A stretch of 32,779 nt of DNA, from assembly GCA_007128135.1 (NCBI GenBank), contig SKYA01000140.1, forward strand, positions 1 through 32,779, written 5' to 3'. The notes below the pieces were generated by a model. The model saw nothing but the letters and a program-made list of their open reading frames with translations, was not told the DNA's origin and did not search any database. Below, in pieces: positions 1-9,165 of this stretch. Origin of the DNA: Paracoccaceae bacterium. GTDB taxonomy: Bacteria; Pseudomonadota; Alphaproteobacteria; Rhodobacterales; Rhodobacteraceae. The number at the start of each line of letters is the position of its first letter. The first letter of the stretch is position 1. Position numbers and translations under genes: made by a program.

Positions 1-552
1 CTGCCCTGGGGGCTGCATGAACGCCTGTGGCCGCTGAAATACATCATTTTTCTTGCGCTCTTTGCTGCGTCTCTGGCCGCTGTGCCTTGGGCGAGCAGCC
101 TGAACGAGGTCGAGCCCTTTAAGACCGCGATCGTGCTGAAATTCGACCGTGCCTGGCCCTTCGTGACCTTCGCGCTGGTGCTGCTTGGCATCGGGCTGTT
201 CATCGAGCGCTTCTATTGCCGCTACCTGTGCCCGCTGGGCGCGGCGCTGGCGATCCCGGCACGGATCCGCATGTTCGACTGGCTGAAACGCTATCCGGAA
301 TGCGGCACGCCGTGCCAGACCTGCGCAAACGAGTGTTTCGTGCAGGCGATCCATCCGACGGGCGAAATCAACCCCAATGAATGCCTGAACTGCCTGAACT
401 GTCAGGTGCTCTACCAGTCGGAAACAAAATGCCCGGTTGTGATCCGCAAGCTGAAGCGGCGCGAGTCCGTCAAGACCAGCGCCGCGCCAAAGGCGGTCGA
501 TCCTGCCCGTGCGAACCATCCCAACCTGAAAAAGGAGACTTCTCATGTCTGA
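1..552 (+). CDS. nosR: NosR, C-terminal part (truncated by window edge)
   Basis: The reading frame is open from base 1 to a TGA at 550-552, giving 183 residues that are the C-terminal end of NosR, the membrane flavo-iron-sulfur protein that feeds electrons to nitrous oxide reductase. Visible are two hydrophobic segments, a CRYLCPLGA motif after the second one, and then a cytoplasmic ferredoxin-like region with cysteines arranged as [12 protein letters not shown] and CLNCLNC...KCP, which fits two [4Fe-4S] clusters. The FMN-binding domain and the first membrane helices lie before the window. The gene overlaps nosZ by 8 bases, so translation of the two is probably coupled. The neighbouring nosZ and nosX (flavinyltransferase for NosR) support the identification. 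Confidence 0.93.
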   Translation: MPWGLHERLWPLKYIIFLALFAASLAAVPWASSLNEVEPFKTAIVLKFDRAWPFVTFALVLLGIGLFIERFYCRYLCPLGAALAIPARIRMFDWLKRYPECGTPCQTCANECFVQAIHPTGEINPNECLNCLNCQVLYQSETKCPVVIRKLKRRESVKTSAAPKAVDPARANHPNLKKETSHV

Positions 553-2503
553 CGAGACCAGAAAACCCGGCATCAGCCGGCGCGGATTGCTGGGAGCAAC
601 CGCAGGCGGTGCTGCGCTGATGGGCGCCGGCATCGGTGGCGGTGCAGCGCGGCTTGGCCTGATGGGCGGCGCCGCCGCTGTCGGCACAGTGGCTGCGACA
701 AAGGGCGCGCAGGCCGCCGCCGATTACCATGTCGGCCCCGGCCAGCTGGATGAGTATTACGGCTTCTGGTCTTCGGGCCAGACCGGCGAGATGCGCATTC
801 TTGGCATTCCGTCCATGCGCGAACTGATGCGCGTGCCGGTGTTCAATCGTTGCTCGGCCACCGGCTGGGGGCAGACCAATGAATCGATCAGGATCATGAC
901 CGAGAAGATGCTCCCGCAAACAAGGGCATATCTCGAAGCCAACGGCAGGAAGGTCCATGACAATGGCGACCTGCACCACGTCCACATGTCCTTCACCGAC
1001 GGCACCTATGACGGGCGCTTCCTGTTCATGAATGACAAGGCGAATACGCGCGTTGCGCGTATCCGCTGCGACATCATGAAATGCGACAAGATCACCGAGA
1101 TTCCGAATGCCAAGGCGATCCACGGTCTGCGACCGCAGAAATTCCCGCGTACCGGCTATGTCTTTGCCAATGGCGAGGATGAAGGACCGATGGTCAATGA
1201 CGGCACGATCCTTGATGATCCGTCGCAATATGTGAATTTCTTCACCGCTCTGGACGGCGACACAATGGAAGTCGCCTGGCAGGTGATGGTTTCGGGCAAC
1301 CTCGACAACACCGACGCAGATTACGAGGGCAAATGGGCCTTCTCGACCAGCTACAATTCGGAAATGGGCATGAACCTGGCCGAAATGACGGCTTCCGAGA
1401 TGGATCATGTGGTGGTCTTCAACATCCGTGCCATCGAGCGCGCGATCGCCGAGGGCGACTACATCGAGTTGCAGGGCGTCAAGGTCGTGGACGGGCGAAA
1501 GGGAAAGAACAAGGACTATACCCGCTATATCCCGATCCCGAACAACCCGCATGGCTGCAACATGGCCCCGGACAAGAAGCACCTGTGCATCGGCGGCAAG
1601 CTCTCGCCCACGGTCAGCGTGATCGACGTTACCCGGCTTGACCTGATCTTCGAGGATGAAAGCCTGGACCCCCGCGAAACCGTGCTGGTGGCCGAACCCG
1701 AACTGGGCCTTGGACCCCTGCACACAGCATTTGACGGGAAGGGCAACGCCTTTACCACCCTGTTCCTGGACAGCCAGATCGTGAAGTGGAACATCGACGC
1801 CGCCATCCGCGCCCATAACGGCGAGGACGTGGACCCGATCCTGTCGAAGACCGATGTGCATTATCAGCCGGGACACAACTCGACCTCGATGGGCGAGACG
1901 CTGGAAGCCGATGGCAAGTGGTTCGTGTCGATGAACAAGTTCTCGAAGGACCGCTTCCTCAATGTCGGCCCGCTCAAGGCCGAGAACGAGCAGCTTTTCG
2001 TGATCGAGGGTGACACTCTGCGGCTGGTCCATGACGGGCCGACCTTTGCCGAACCCCACGATTCGATCATCGTGCGCAGCGATATCGTCAACCCGCTGCA
2101 TGTCTATGACCGCAATGACCCGACCTGGGCCGAAACCCGCCGCATTGCCGAAGCGGATGGTGTCGATATCGACGACTGGATGGAAACCATCGTGCGCGAC
2201 GGCAACAAGGTGCGCGTCTACATGTCGTCCATGGCGCCCAACTTCTCGATGGAGAGCTTCACTGTGAAGGAAGGCGACGAGGTCACGGTGATCATCACCA
2301 ATCTCGACGATATCGAGGATCTGGCGCATGGGTTCACCATGGGTGACCATGGCGTGGCGTTCGAACTCAGCCCCAACCAGACGGCCTCGGCCACCTTCGT
2401 GGCGGCGAAACCCGGCGTCTACTGGTATTATTGCCAGTGGTTCTGCCATGCGCTGCACATGGAAATGCGCGGTCGTATGTTTGTCGAACCGAAGGACGCC
2501 TGA
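545..2503 (+). CDS. nosZ: Nitrous oxide reductase NosZ (clade I, Tat-exported)
   Basis: This is the periplasmic multicopper enzyme that reduces N2O to N2. The 652-residue protein starts with a twin-arginine signal (SRRGLLG at residues 11-17), which marks the Tat-exported clade I type. A seven-bladed propeller domain follows, with histidines at 144, 145, 193, 336, 393, 444 and 505 in the contexts expected for the CuZ site. The C-terminal cupredoxin domain carries the CuA site: His595, then Cys630, Trp632, Cys634, His638 and Met641, the same spacing as in characterised enzymes. All expected copper ligands appear present, so the enzyme should be active. The ATG at 545 overlaps the end of nosR and is the only start that gives a complete signal peptide. 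Confidence 0.98.
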   Translation: MSDETRKPGISRRGLLGATAGGAALMGAGIGGGAARLGLMGGAAAVGTVAATKGAQAAADYHVGPGQLDEYYGFWSSGQTGEMRILGIPSMRELMRVPVFNRCSATGWGQTNESIRIMTEKMLPQTRAYLEANGRKVHDNGDLHHVHMSFTDGTYDGRFLFMNDKANTRVARIRCDIMKCDKITEIPNAKAIHGLRPQKFPRTGYVFANGEDEGPMVNDGTILDDPSQYVNFFTALDGDTMEVAWQVMVSGNLDNTDADYEGKWAFSTSYNSEMGMNLAEMTASEMDHVVVFNIRAIERAIAEGDYIELQGVKVVDGRKGKNKDYTRYIPIPNNPHGCNMAPDKKHLCIGGKLSPTVSVIDVTRLDLIFEDESLDPRETVLVAEPELGLGPLHTAFDGKGNAFTTLFLDSQIVKWNIDAAIRAHNGEDVDPILSKTDVHYQPGHNSTSMGETLEADGKWFVSMNKFSKDRFLNVGPLKAENEQLFVIEGDTLRLVHDGPTFAEPHDSIIVRSDIVNPLHVYDRNDPTWAETRRIAEADGVDIDDWMETIVRDGNKVRVYMSSMAPNFSMESFTVKEGDEVTVIITNLDDIEDLAHGFTMGDHGVAFELSPNQTASATFVAAKPGVYWYYCQWFCHALHMEMRGRMFVEPKDA

Positions 2504-2504
2504 G

Positions 2505-3848
2505 ATGGGCGGCCCGCGCTTCCTTTGCGTGGCGCTGCTCGCGGCCCTTGTCCCGGCTTTTGCCGGGGCAGGGGAGCGTATCGTGCCCGCCGAACCGGGG
2601 GCGCTGGTCGCAGCCGTTGCCGGGGCCAGCCCCGGCGATGTGCTGATCCTTGCGCCGGGCCACCACGAAGGCCCGGTGACACTCGACCGTCCCGTTACGC
2701 TCGACGGGCGCGACGCAGCAACGATTGACGGTGGCGGCCACGGCGATGTGATCCGTGTCACCGGCTCGGATGTGGTGGTGCGCGGGCTGACGCTGATCGG
2801 GTCCGGCAATGCCCATCCGGTGGTCGACTCCGCCGTGAAACTTGATCGCAGTGCCGAGCGCGCGCTGGTCGAAAACAATGTCATGATCGAGAACCTTGTC
2901 GGCGTGCATGTCTTCGGCGCGACGGATTCCATCGTGCGCGGCAACACCATCATCGGCCGCCAGGACCGGCGCATGAATGACCGTGGCAATGGCATCTATG
3001 TCTGGAACGCCCCCGGAACGCTGGTCGAGGGCAATGACATCCGCTTTGGCCGTGACGGGATCTTCGCCAATGCCTCACGCGACAATGTCTTCCATGACAA
3101 CCTGATGCGCGATCTGCGCTTTGCCGTGCATTTCATGTATACGAACAATTCCGAAGTGTCGGGCAATGTCTCGATCGGGAACCATCTTGGCTATGCCATC
3201 ATGTTTTCGAACCGCACGCAGGTCACGGACAACATGTCCCTGCGCGACCGCAGCCACGGGCTGATGCTGAATTTCGCCAATAATGCCGATGTCAGTGGCA
3301 ACCTGATCCGTGGCGGTAGCCACGAGAAATGCACCTTCATCTACAACGCGCACCGCAACGTGATTGTCGGCAACCGCTTTGAGGGCTGCGACATAGGCAT
3401 TCACTTCACCGCCGGGTCCGAACGCAATGCCCTGACCGGCAATGCGTTTGTCGGCAACCGCACGCAGGTCAAATATGTCGGCACCCGCGATATCGAGTGG
3501 AGCCATGAGGGGCGCGGCAACTACTGGTCGGACCATGCCAGCTTCGATCTGGATGGCGACGGGATTGCCGATGCGAAATTCCGCCCCAATGACATGATGG
3601 ATCATATCCTGTGGTCCCAACCCGCTGCTGGCATGCTGCTGGGCTCACCTGCCGTGCAACTCATTCGCTTTGCGCAGGCCCAGTTCCCCGCCACGCTGCC
3701 CGGTGGCGTGCTGGACAGCTTTCCGCTGATGCGCGCGCCCGGAATCACGGTCCCCGATGACATTGCCCGCATGGAGGCCGAAGCCCGGCCCGCCTGGCAA
3801 TATGGAAGGTTTGACGATGCCGAACTTGACCCTCTCACAACTCACTAA
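2505..3848 (+). CDS. nosD: NosD, periplasmic copper-site maturation protein
   Basis: NosD is a periplasmic right-handed beta-helix protein needed, with NosF and NosY, to assemble the CuZ centre of NosZ. The ATG at 2505, one base after the nosZ stop, gives 447 residues and a clear Sec signal peptide (hydrophobic core at residues 5-18, then AFAGAGE); the frame stays open upstream inside nosZ, but an earlier start would destroy the signal. The body shows the repeated short N-G-N, G-N-x-I and D-N-x-x type turns of parallel beta-helix (CASH) repeats over roughly residues 60-370. It lies between nosZ and nosF and overlaps nosF by 32 bases. Confidence 0.95.
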   Translation: MGGPRFLCVALLAALVPAFAGAGERIVPAEPGALVAAVAGASPGDVLILAPGHHEGPVTLDRPVTLDGRDAATIDGGGHGDVIRVTGSDVVVRGLTLIGSGNAHPVVDSAVKLDRSAERALVENNVMIENLVGVHVFGATDSIVRGNTIIGRQDRRMNDRGNGIYVWNAPGTLVEGNDIRFGRDGIFANASRDNVFHDNLMRDLRFAVHFMYTNNSEVSGNVSIGNHLGYAIMFSNRTQVTDNMSLRDRSHGLMLNFANNADVSGNLIRGGSHEKCTFIYNAHRNVIVGNRFEGCDIGIHFTAGSERNALTGNAFVGNRTQVKYVGTRDIEWSHEGRGNYWSDHASFDLDGDGIADAKFRPNDMMDHILWSQPAAGMLLGSPAVQLIRFAQAQFPATLPGGVLDSFPLMRAPGITVPDDIARMEAEARPAWQYGRFDDAELDPLTTH

Positions 3849-4710
3849 GGCCTTTGGGGCCACGTGCGCGCTGCGCGAGGTGAGCTTCGATGTCGCGCCC
3901 GGCGAACGGATCGCGATTCTGGGCCATAACGGCGCGGGCAAATCCACGCTGATGAAGATCGTGTTGGGGCTGATTCCCCATGACAGCGGCAGGGTCGAGG
4001 TGCTGGGCGCCGCCCCGGGCGACCGTGCGGCGCGCCGTCAAGTGGCCTATCTGCCCGAGAACGTGGCCTTTCATCCCGCATTGACCGGGCTGGAGCAAAT
4101 CCGCACCTATCTGCGGTTGCGCGGCGAGCCGGTCTCTGCGGCCATGGGTCTGCTGGAGCGCGTCGGGCTGGCCGATGCCGCCAGGCGCCGGATCGGCACC
4201 TATTCCAAGGGAATGCGCCAGCGTGTCGGGCTGGCGCAGGCCCTGATCGGCAAGCCGCGGCTGCTGGTTCTGGATGAGCCGACCTCGGGGCTGGACCCGG
4301 TGTCGCGGCGCGATTTCTACACCACACTGGACGGGCTGGCAGCCGATGGCGCGTCGATCCTGCTGTCCAGCCACGCCCTCACCGAGGTCGAGGCGCGCAC
4401 CGACCGTATCGTGATTCTGTCGAAGGGCGTGATGGTGGCCAATGCCTCGCTGGACGAACTCCGTCTGCAGGCGGCCCTGCCAATTCAGATGCATGTGCAG
4501 GCTCGCGCCGGTGCGGTCGAAAAGGTTGCCGAAAGCCTTGGCGGGACGCGTTTCAATGGCGCGAGGGTCAACCTGACCTGTCTGCCTGATCAGAAGCTGT
4601 CGCGCCTGACGCAGGTCACAGCCCTTGGTGCACTGGTCGAGGATGTCGATGTGATCCCGCCCAGCCTTGAAGACCTCTACACCCATTTCAGCAAGCAGGT
4701 GCAGCCATGA
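3817..4710 (+). CDS. nosF: NosF, ABC transporter ATPase for NosZ maturation
   Basis: This cytoplasmic ATPase pairs with the membrane protein NosY and acts with NosD in supplying what the CuZ site needs, probably sulfur and copper delivery. The 297-residue protein has a Walker A motif (GHNGAGKST, 36-44), a divergent signature motif (YSKGMRQ, 129-135), a Walker B motif (LLVLDEP, 149-155) and the switch histidine at 186. The start at ATG 3817 was chosen because an AAGG element lies about 8 bases before it and the domain starts directly after; an in-frame ATG at 3802 would add five residues. It overlaps the end of nosD and shares ATGA with nosY. Confidence 0.95.
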   Translation: MPNLTLSQLTKAFGATCALREVSFDVAPGERIAILGHNGAGKSTLMKIVLGLIPHDSGRVEVLGAAPGDRAARRQVAYLPENVAFHPALTGLEQIRTYLRLRGEPVSAAMGLLERVGLADAARRRIGTYSKGMRQRVGLAQALIGKPRLLVLDEPTSGLDPVSRRDFYTTLDGLAADGASILLSSHALTEVEARTDRIVILSKGVMVANASLDELRLQAALPIQMHVQARAGAVEKVAESLGGTRFNGARVNLTCLPDQKLSRLTQVTALGALVEDVDVIPPSLEDLYTHFSKQVQP

Positions 4711-5528
4711 ATGCCGTTCTTGCCATATCCGTCGCCGAATTCCGCATCGCATTCCGCAACCGCTGGGTGGCGATTGCCATTGCCATGATGGCACTGTTTT
4801 CGCTGGTTCTGGCGGGCGCAGGCAGCGCACCCACAGGCACCCTTGGCGCAGACCGGCTGTCGGTGACCGTGGCCAGCCTGACCAGCCTTGCGGTCTATCT
4901 GGTGCCTCTGGTCGCCCTGCTGATGAGCTTTGACGCCATCGCAGGCGAGGTCGAGCGCGGCACCCTTTCGCTGATGCTGACCTATCCGCTGGGGCGGTTC
5001 GAGATCCTGCTGGGCAAGTTCATCGCGCATCTGCTGATCCTGTCACTGGCCGTGGCCATCGGTTACGGGCTGGCCGCCGCCGCAGCAATCTGGAGCGATC
5101 CGCGCGCCAGCGCGGGCTTTCCGGCCATGTTGCGGCTGTTCTGGACCTCGCTTCTTCTGGGCGGAGCCTTCGTGGCCATCGGCTATGCCATCTCGGCCCT
5201 TGCGCGGCGCCCCGGTGCAGCAGCGGGGTTGGCCATCGCGCTCTGGCTGGTGATGATCGTGCTCTATGATCTGGGCCTGCTGGCGGCAGTGGTCGCCGAT
5301 GATGGCGGGCTCTTCACCACCGCGGTCTTCCCCTGGCTTCTGGTGGGCAACCCTGCGGATGCCTTCCGCCTGTACAACCTGGCGGCCTCCGAGGCGACGG
5401 CTGCCGCCGCCGGCATTGGTGCCGCTGCCCATACGATCCCGCCTGCACATGCTCTGGCCTCGATCCTGCTCTGGCCGCTGCTCGGCCTGGGGATGGCGGT
5501 GCTTGCCTTCAGAAAGGTGATTCCATGA
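4707..5528 (+). CDS. nosY: NosY, ABC transporter membrane subunit
   Basis: This 273-residue integral membrane protein is the permease partner of NosF in the NosDFY maturation system. Six hydrophobic segments can be seen, starting with residues about 20-35 and 55-75 and ending with a segment at about 250-268. The conserved stretch around residues 75-100 (AGEVERGTLSLMLTYPLGR) is typical of ABC-2 type permeases such as NosY. The gene overlaps both nosF and nosL by the ATGA arrangement, so it is clearly part of the nos operon. Confidence 0.94.
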   Translation: MNAVLAISVAEFRIAFRNRWVAIAIAMMALFSLVLAGAGSAPTGTLGADRLSVTVASLTSLAVYLVPLVALLMSFDAIAGEVERGTLSLMLTYPLGRFEILLGKFIAHLLILSLAVAIGYGLAAAAAIWSDPRASAGFPAMLRLFWTSLLLGGAFVAIGYAISALARRPGAAAGLAIALWLVMIVLYDLGLLAAVVADDGGLFTTAVFPWLLVGNPADAFRLYNLAASEATAAAAGIGAAAHTIPPAHALASILLWPLLGLGMAVLAFRKVIP

Positions 5529-6103
5529 CCCGCGCATTCCTTCTGTCTTGCGCCGTCCTTGCGCTTGCTGCCTGCCGCGAAGACGGCACGGCCAGCCTGC
5601 CCGAGCCTGTCACCATGACCGCCGAGGCCGTGGGCCATTTCTGCCAGATGGAGTTGCTGGAACACCCCGGTCCCAAGGCCCAGGTATTCCTTGATGGCCT
5701 GCCCTATCCGCTGTTCTTCAGCCAGGTGCGCGATGCCATCGCCTATGACAGGATGCCGGAACAGAGCCACATGATCGCGGCCATCTATGTTTCTGACATG
5801 GGCTGGTCCGGTGCCACATGGGAAGACCCGGGCGCGGATAACTGGATTCTGGCCAGCGTCGCGCATTATGTCGTCGGCTCCGATCTGGTTGGCGGGATGG
5901 AAACGCCGGAACTGGTGCCCTTTGCCGCGCCGGAAGCCGCGCATGCCTTTATTGCCCGCCACGGTGGTGAGGTTTTGGGCCTTGAGGCCGTCACCGACGA
6001 TATGGTTCTCGCCCCGGTCGTGTTCGAATCCGATATCGGTATCGACGATGATGGCGATTTCGAGCAACGCCTGCGTGCCCTGTCGCGTGGGCAGGAGGGT
6101 TGA
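5525..6103 (+). CDS. nosL: NosL, copper-chaperone lipoprotein
   Basis: NosL is an outer-periplasm lipoprotein that binds Cu(I) and hands copper to the NosZ assembly machinery. The 192-residue product begins with a lipoprotein signal whose lipobox is LAAC (Cys17). The family copper-binding region HFCQM (His38, Cys40, Met42) follows, then HPGPKAQVFLDG and a later methionine-rich stretch (HMIAAIYVSDMGW), all usual for NosL. It starts inside the last codons of nosY and ends two bases before the nosX start. Confidence 0.94.
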   Translation: MTRAFLLSCAVLALAACREDGTASLPEPVTMTAEAVGHFCQMELLEHPGPKAQVFLDGLPYPLFFSQVRDAIAYDRMPEQSHMIAAIYVSDMGWSGATWEDPGADNWILASVAHYVVGSDLVGGMETPELVPFAAPEAAHAFIARHGGEVLGLEAVTDDMVLAPVVFESDIGIDDDGDFEQRLRALSRGQEG

Positions 6104-6105
6104 CA

Positions 6106-7038
6106 ATGCCACTGTCGCGCCGTCGCTTTCTTGTCATTTCCGCCGCTGCGAGCGCATTGCCGGTGGCTGCGCGCGCGCAGGCCGTGCATCACTGGCGCGG
6201 GGTTGCGCTGGGAGCCGATGCCACAATCACCCTCGCGCATCCGGATGCAGCGCGGCTTGTCGAACTGGCGCGACGCGAAATCACCCGTCTGGAAACGGTC
6301 TTCAGCCTGCACACCCCCGGATCGGCGCTGAACCGGCTCAATGCGACGGGGCGGCTCGCAGCGCCACCGCCCGAATTGCTGGAATGCCTGAGCCATTGCG
6401 CGCATCTGCACCGCGCGACAGGCGGCCTGTTCGACCCCACCATCCAGCCGCTTTGGGTGCTTTACGCACGCCATTTTGCAGGGACGCGCATGGCGGAACT
6501 GCCAGTCTCGACAGCGCGAGAGGCGACGCTGGCCTCGGTCGGTTTCGACCGGGTGCGTCTGAACGCTGCAGAAATCCGGCTTGATCCGGGTTTTGCGCTC
6601 AGCCTGAACGGCATCGCGCAGGGCTATATCGCCGACCGGGTTGGCGCGCTGCTGCGCGCACAGGGCCTGCGCGATGTATTGGTGAACACCGGCGAATTCC
6701 AGGCGCTTGGCCTCGGCCCCGATGGCCAGCCCTGGCAGGTCGGGCTGAAAGCAGGCGACCGGGTTCTGCGGCGGCGCGCGGCCCTGCGCGACATGGCGCT
6801 GGCCAGTTCAGCCGCGCAGGGCATCAGCTTTGACGGGCAGGGCCGTGCGGGGCATATCCTGAACCCGAAAACCGGTCTGCCTGCCCCCGCATACTGGCAG
6901 CTCGTCAGCGTGAAGGCCCCGCAGGCCTGGCTTGCCGACGGGCTGAGCACGGCCTTTTGCCTGATGGATCGCCAGGCAATCACCCGGACCCTTGGCCTGT
7001 TTCCGCAAGCTGGTATCGAACGGCTGGTGTCCATGTAA
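6106..7038 (+). CDS. nosX: NosX, ApbE-family FMN transferase for NosR
   Basis: NosX is a periplasmic flavinyltransferase of the ApbE family that attaches FMN covalently to NosR. The 310-residue protein has a twin-arginine signal (SRRRFLV, residues 4-10) followed by AAARAQA. ApbE-type motifs are LSLNGIAQGYIAD (165-177), VNTGEFQALG (193-202), HILNPKTG (250-257) and ADGLSTAF (277-284). The ATG at 6106 is preferred over a TTG six bases earlier because a strong AGGAGGG element lies about 7 bases before it and the twin-arginine motif is then correctly placed. It is the last gene of the nos run; the next gene is on the other strand. Confidence 0.94.
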   Translation: MPLSRRRFLVISAAASALPVAARAQAVHHWRGVALGADATITLAHPDAARLVELARREITRLETVFSLHTPGSALNRLNATGRLAAPPPELLECLSHCAHLHRATGGLFDPTIQPLWVLYARHFAGTRMAELPVSTAREATLASVGFDRVRLNAAEIRLDPGFALSLNGIAQGYIADRVGALLRAQGLRDVLVNTGEFQALGLGPDGQPWQVGLKAGDRVLRRRAALRDMALASSAAQGISFDGQGRAGHILNPKTGLPAPAYWQLVSVKAPQAWLADGLSTAFCLMDRQAITRTLGLFPQAGIERLVSM

Positions 7039-7065
7039 CCAGGGCTGCCGGAACTCTGGGGCAGG

Positions 7066-7094
7066 CGGCCCGGCCTGATGCGCAGGCCCGGGCG
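7066..7094. terminator. GC-rich imperfect hairpin between convergent operons
   Basis: Between the nosX stop and the dgcN stop lies an imperfect stem: 7072-7076 pairs with 7084-7088 around a 7-base loop, and the stem continues with mismatches to 7066 and 7094. There is no T-tract on either side. Its place between two converging operons makes a shared terminator plausible, but the sequence evidence is weak. Confidence 0.35.
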
Positions 7095-7106
7095 GTCACC
7101 ACCGGC

Positions 7107-8141
7107 TCAGGCCAGAATGGCCCGGGCCAGTCTGTCGGCGCTCTGGCGCACGGGATCCGCGACCGGCAGGCCGGTTTCATCCTCGAGCGACTTCACTGCG
7201 GTCTCTGCCTCTGGGGGTGACAATCGCGCCGTGTTCAGCGCGATCGCCACCACGCGGGCGGGTGTCAGCGCTCCCGCCGCGCGGGCCACGGCTTCGTTCA
7301 GGGCAATCACATCACGCAGCGGCGGGATGCGTACCGAGTCAAGTTCATCGAGTGTTTCCATGCCCGCGCGGTGACAAAGGATCATATGGGTGCACGCACT
7401 GCCACGCATCAGCGGCAGGGTCGCCGTGCTGCCCGGATGCAGTAGCGAGCCCTGCCCCTCGATCACGAGAATCTCGTGGTCGGCTGCCTCCAGCACCATG
7501 CGCTCGACCGCCCCTCCAGCATGATCCACGCGGATCGCATCCAGCGGGATGCCGCGCCCGGTGATGGCGATGCCGGTCTGGCCGGTGGCCAGAAAGGCGG
7601 CATCGCTGCCCATGTCCTGCAGGCTGCGCGTCAGTTCCAGACCGGCGGTCATCTTGCCGATGGCCATGTCCGTGCCCACCATAAGCACGCGGATGTTGTC
7701 CAGGCTGGCCGCGCGCGCCATGCCGATGGGTGGCGCGTCGCCTTGCGGCACGCGCAGGTCCCAGACCCACTGGCCTGCCCGCAACCTGTCTGCGAACAGC
7801 GGCTGAATCCTGTCATGCATCCCGTTCACAAGGCTCATGCCGGCCGCAACCGCCTGGTCCAGAACCGACACCCAGTCCTGCGGCAGGCGCCCGCCCGACG
7901 GGGCCGTTCCAAGCACCAGCACCTGCGCGCCCAGAGACTGCGCCTCTGCCAGTGTGGCGACAATCGGCACGTCGCTGTCCATGGTGCACAGATCGCGCAC
8001 GCGCCGGCCCGCCTGCGTGCTGTCGATCACGGCAGCGACCGGGTTGCGGCCATAGCGCAGGATGCCCTCGGCCATCTTGGCGTTGATCTTGCCAAAGGTG
8101 CCTTCGGTGAACAGCGCAATGGGCTGGGCTGGGTCAAGCAT
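7107..8141 (-). CDS. dgcN: DUF1611 protein, DgcN-like (N-acetyl-D-glutamate pathway)
   Basis: The 344-residue protein belongs to the DUF1611 family: a Rossmann-like N-terminal half (about 1-130) and a P-loop C-terminal half with GTDMAIGKMT at 156-165 and IEGQGS further on. Members next to a DgcA racemase have been reported as DgcN, an N-acetyltransferase acting on D-glutamate in marine proteobacteria; this is recalled, not checked. Other DUF1611 members have been linked to gamma-glutamyl or amino acid ligation chemistry, so the exact reaction is uncertain. It is the last gene of the ten-gene operon and its start overlaps the dgcA end by 8 bases, the usual sign of co-translation. Confidence 0.75.
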   Translation of the reverse strand: MLDPAQPIALFTEGTFGKINAKMAEGILRYGRNPVAAVIDSTQAGRRVRDLCTMDSDVPIVATLAEAQSLGAQVLVLGTAPSGGRLPQDWVSVLDQAVAAGMSLVNGMHDRIQPLFADRLRAGQWVWDLRVPQGDAPPIGMARAASLDNIRVLMVGTDMAIGKMTAGLELTRSLQDMGSDAAFLATGQTGIAITGRGIPLDAIRVDHAGGAVERMVLEAADHEILVIEGQGSLLHPGSTATLPLMRGSACTHMILCHRAGMETLDELDSVRIPPLRDVIALNEAVARAAGALTPARVVAIALNTARLSPPEAETAVKSLEDETGLPVADPVRQSADRLARAILA

Positions 8142-9165
8142 CGAGGGTGCCTCCGTGGCCAGGCCGGTCCGCAGGCAGGGTCACGCCGTGTTCGAAGGGA
8201 GCGCCGCTCGCCGGGTCGGGGTCGAGATTGAGATGGGAATCGAGGTCGACATAGTCGAACAGCGCCGAAAGCGACGCGCCCGCCGCGATCGAGACCGAGC
8301 TTTCGCCCATGCATCCGATCATGGTTTTCAGACCATGGGCGCGGGCGGTGGCGACAATGCGCAGGGCTTCGGTGATGCCGCCGCATTTCATCAGCTTCAG
8401 GTTCACCCCGTCCACGGAATTGGCAAAGCCGGGAATGTCGCCGGAAAAGCGGCAGGATTCATCGACGAATACGGGCAGGGACCGGTCGCGGAACAGATCG
8501 GGAAGCTGGTCTTCGGCCCCCTGCGCAAGCGGCTGCTCGACATATTCCACCCCGCGCGCCGCGAGCCAGCCCATCATGTGGTGCGCGTCCCCCAGCGACC
8601 AGCCGCCATTGGCATCGACCCGCAGCACTGCGCCGCTGCCTGCCGCTGCCTCATGCGCAGCGGCAAACATCGCCTTGTCAGCGTCGATCCCATCCGCGCT
8701 GCCCAGCTTTATCTTCAGCGCCCTTGCCCCGCGCGCCAGCAACAGCGGCACGCGCTCGCGCACCACCTCGGGCGGGTTGATCCCGACGGTCAGCGACGAG
8801 ACCACGCCGCGCCGCGCCAGCCCCAGCAACCGGTACAGCGGCATTCCCGCCTGTTTGGCGCGCAGATCCCACAGCGCCACATCCAGCGCCGCCAGCGCGC
8901 AGGCCCCGACACGCGCCGCGCGCGCGCGCGCCCAGATGTCATGGATCGCGCCCTCCAGTGCCTCTGCGCAGAACGCCTGCAACTGCGCCTGCCCCTCGGC
9001 CACAGTGGCTGCACCCTCGGTTGCACCCGGCGCCATCTCGCCCCATCCGGTATGCGCGCCTTCAGTCACCGAGACGAACAGGCTCTCGCCGCCCTCGTAA
9101 ACACCGCGCGATATCCGCAGCGGGAAGCGTTTCTTCAGGTAGCGCGTCTGATAGCAGATCTTCAT
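8134..9165 (-). CDS. dgcA: Enolase-superfamily racemase/epimerase, DgcA-like
   Basis: A 343-residue member of the mandelate racemase/muconate lactonizing subgroup, close to dipeptide epimerases. The barrel carries the catalytic KxK pair (Lys151, Lys153), the metal ligands Asp184, Glu210 and Asp235, and the opposite catalytic lysine Lys260 in KLMKCGG. This two-base arrangement is what 1,1-proton transfer at an alpha carbon needs. Database names are either L-Ala-D/L-Glu epimerase or N-acetyl-D-Glu racemase DgcA. The immediate overlap with a DUF1611 dgcN-like gene favours the second. It overlaps the deacetylase gene upstream by 4 bases. Confidence 0.78.
   Translation of the reverse strand: MKICYQTRYLKKRFPLRISRGVYEGGESLFVSVTEGAHTGWGEMAPGATEGAATVAEGQAQLQAFCAEALEGAIHDIWARARAARVGACALAALDVALWDLRAKQAGMPLYRLLGLARRGVVSSLTVGINPPEVVRERVPLLLARGARALKIKLGSADGIDADKAMFAAAHEAAAGSGAVLRVDANGGWSLGDAHHMMGWLAARGVEYVEQPLAQGAEDQLPDLFRDRSLPVFVDESCRFSGDIPGFANSVDGVNLKLMKCGGITEALRIVATARAHGLKTMIGCMGESSVSIAAGASLSALFDYVDLDSHLNLDPDPASGAPFEHGVTLPADRPGHGGTLDA

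Noticed and set aside
470-2995. Open frame of 841 codons on the minus strand opposite nosZ and nosD
   Set aside because: It runs antisense to two genes whose motifs are complete, shows no domain, and is low in complexity (Arg, His, Val, Gly, Asp rich). Long antisense frames are common in GC-rich coding DNA with strong third-position bias.
8919-8931. Alternating CG run, possible Z-DNA
   Set aside because: Only 13 bases long and explained by Arg/Ala codons in the DgcA-like gene.
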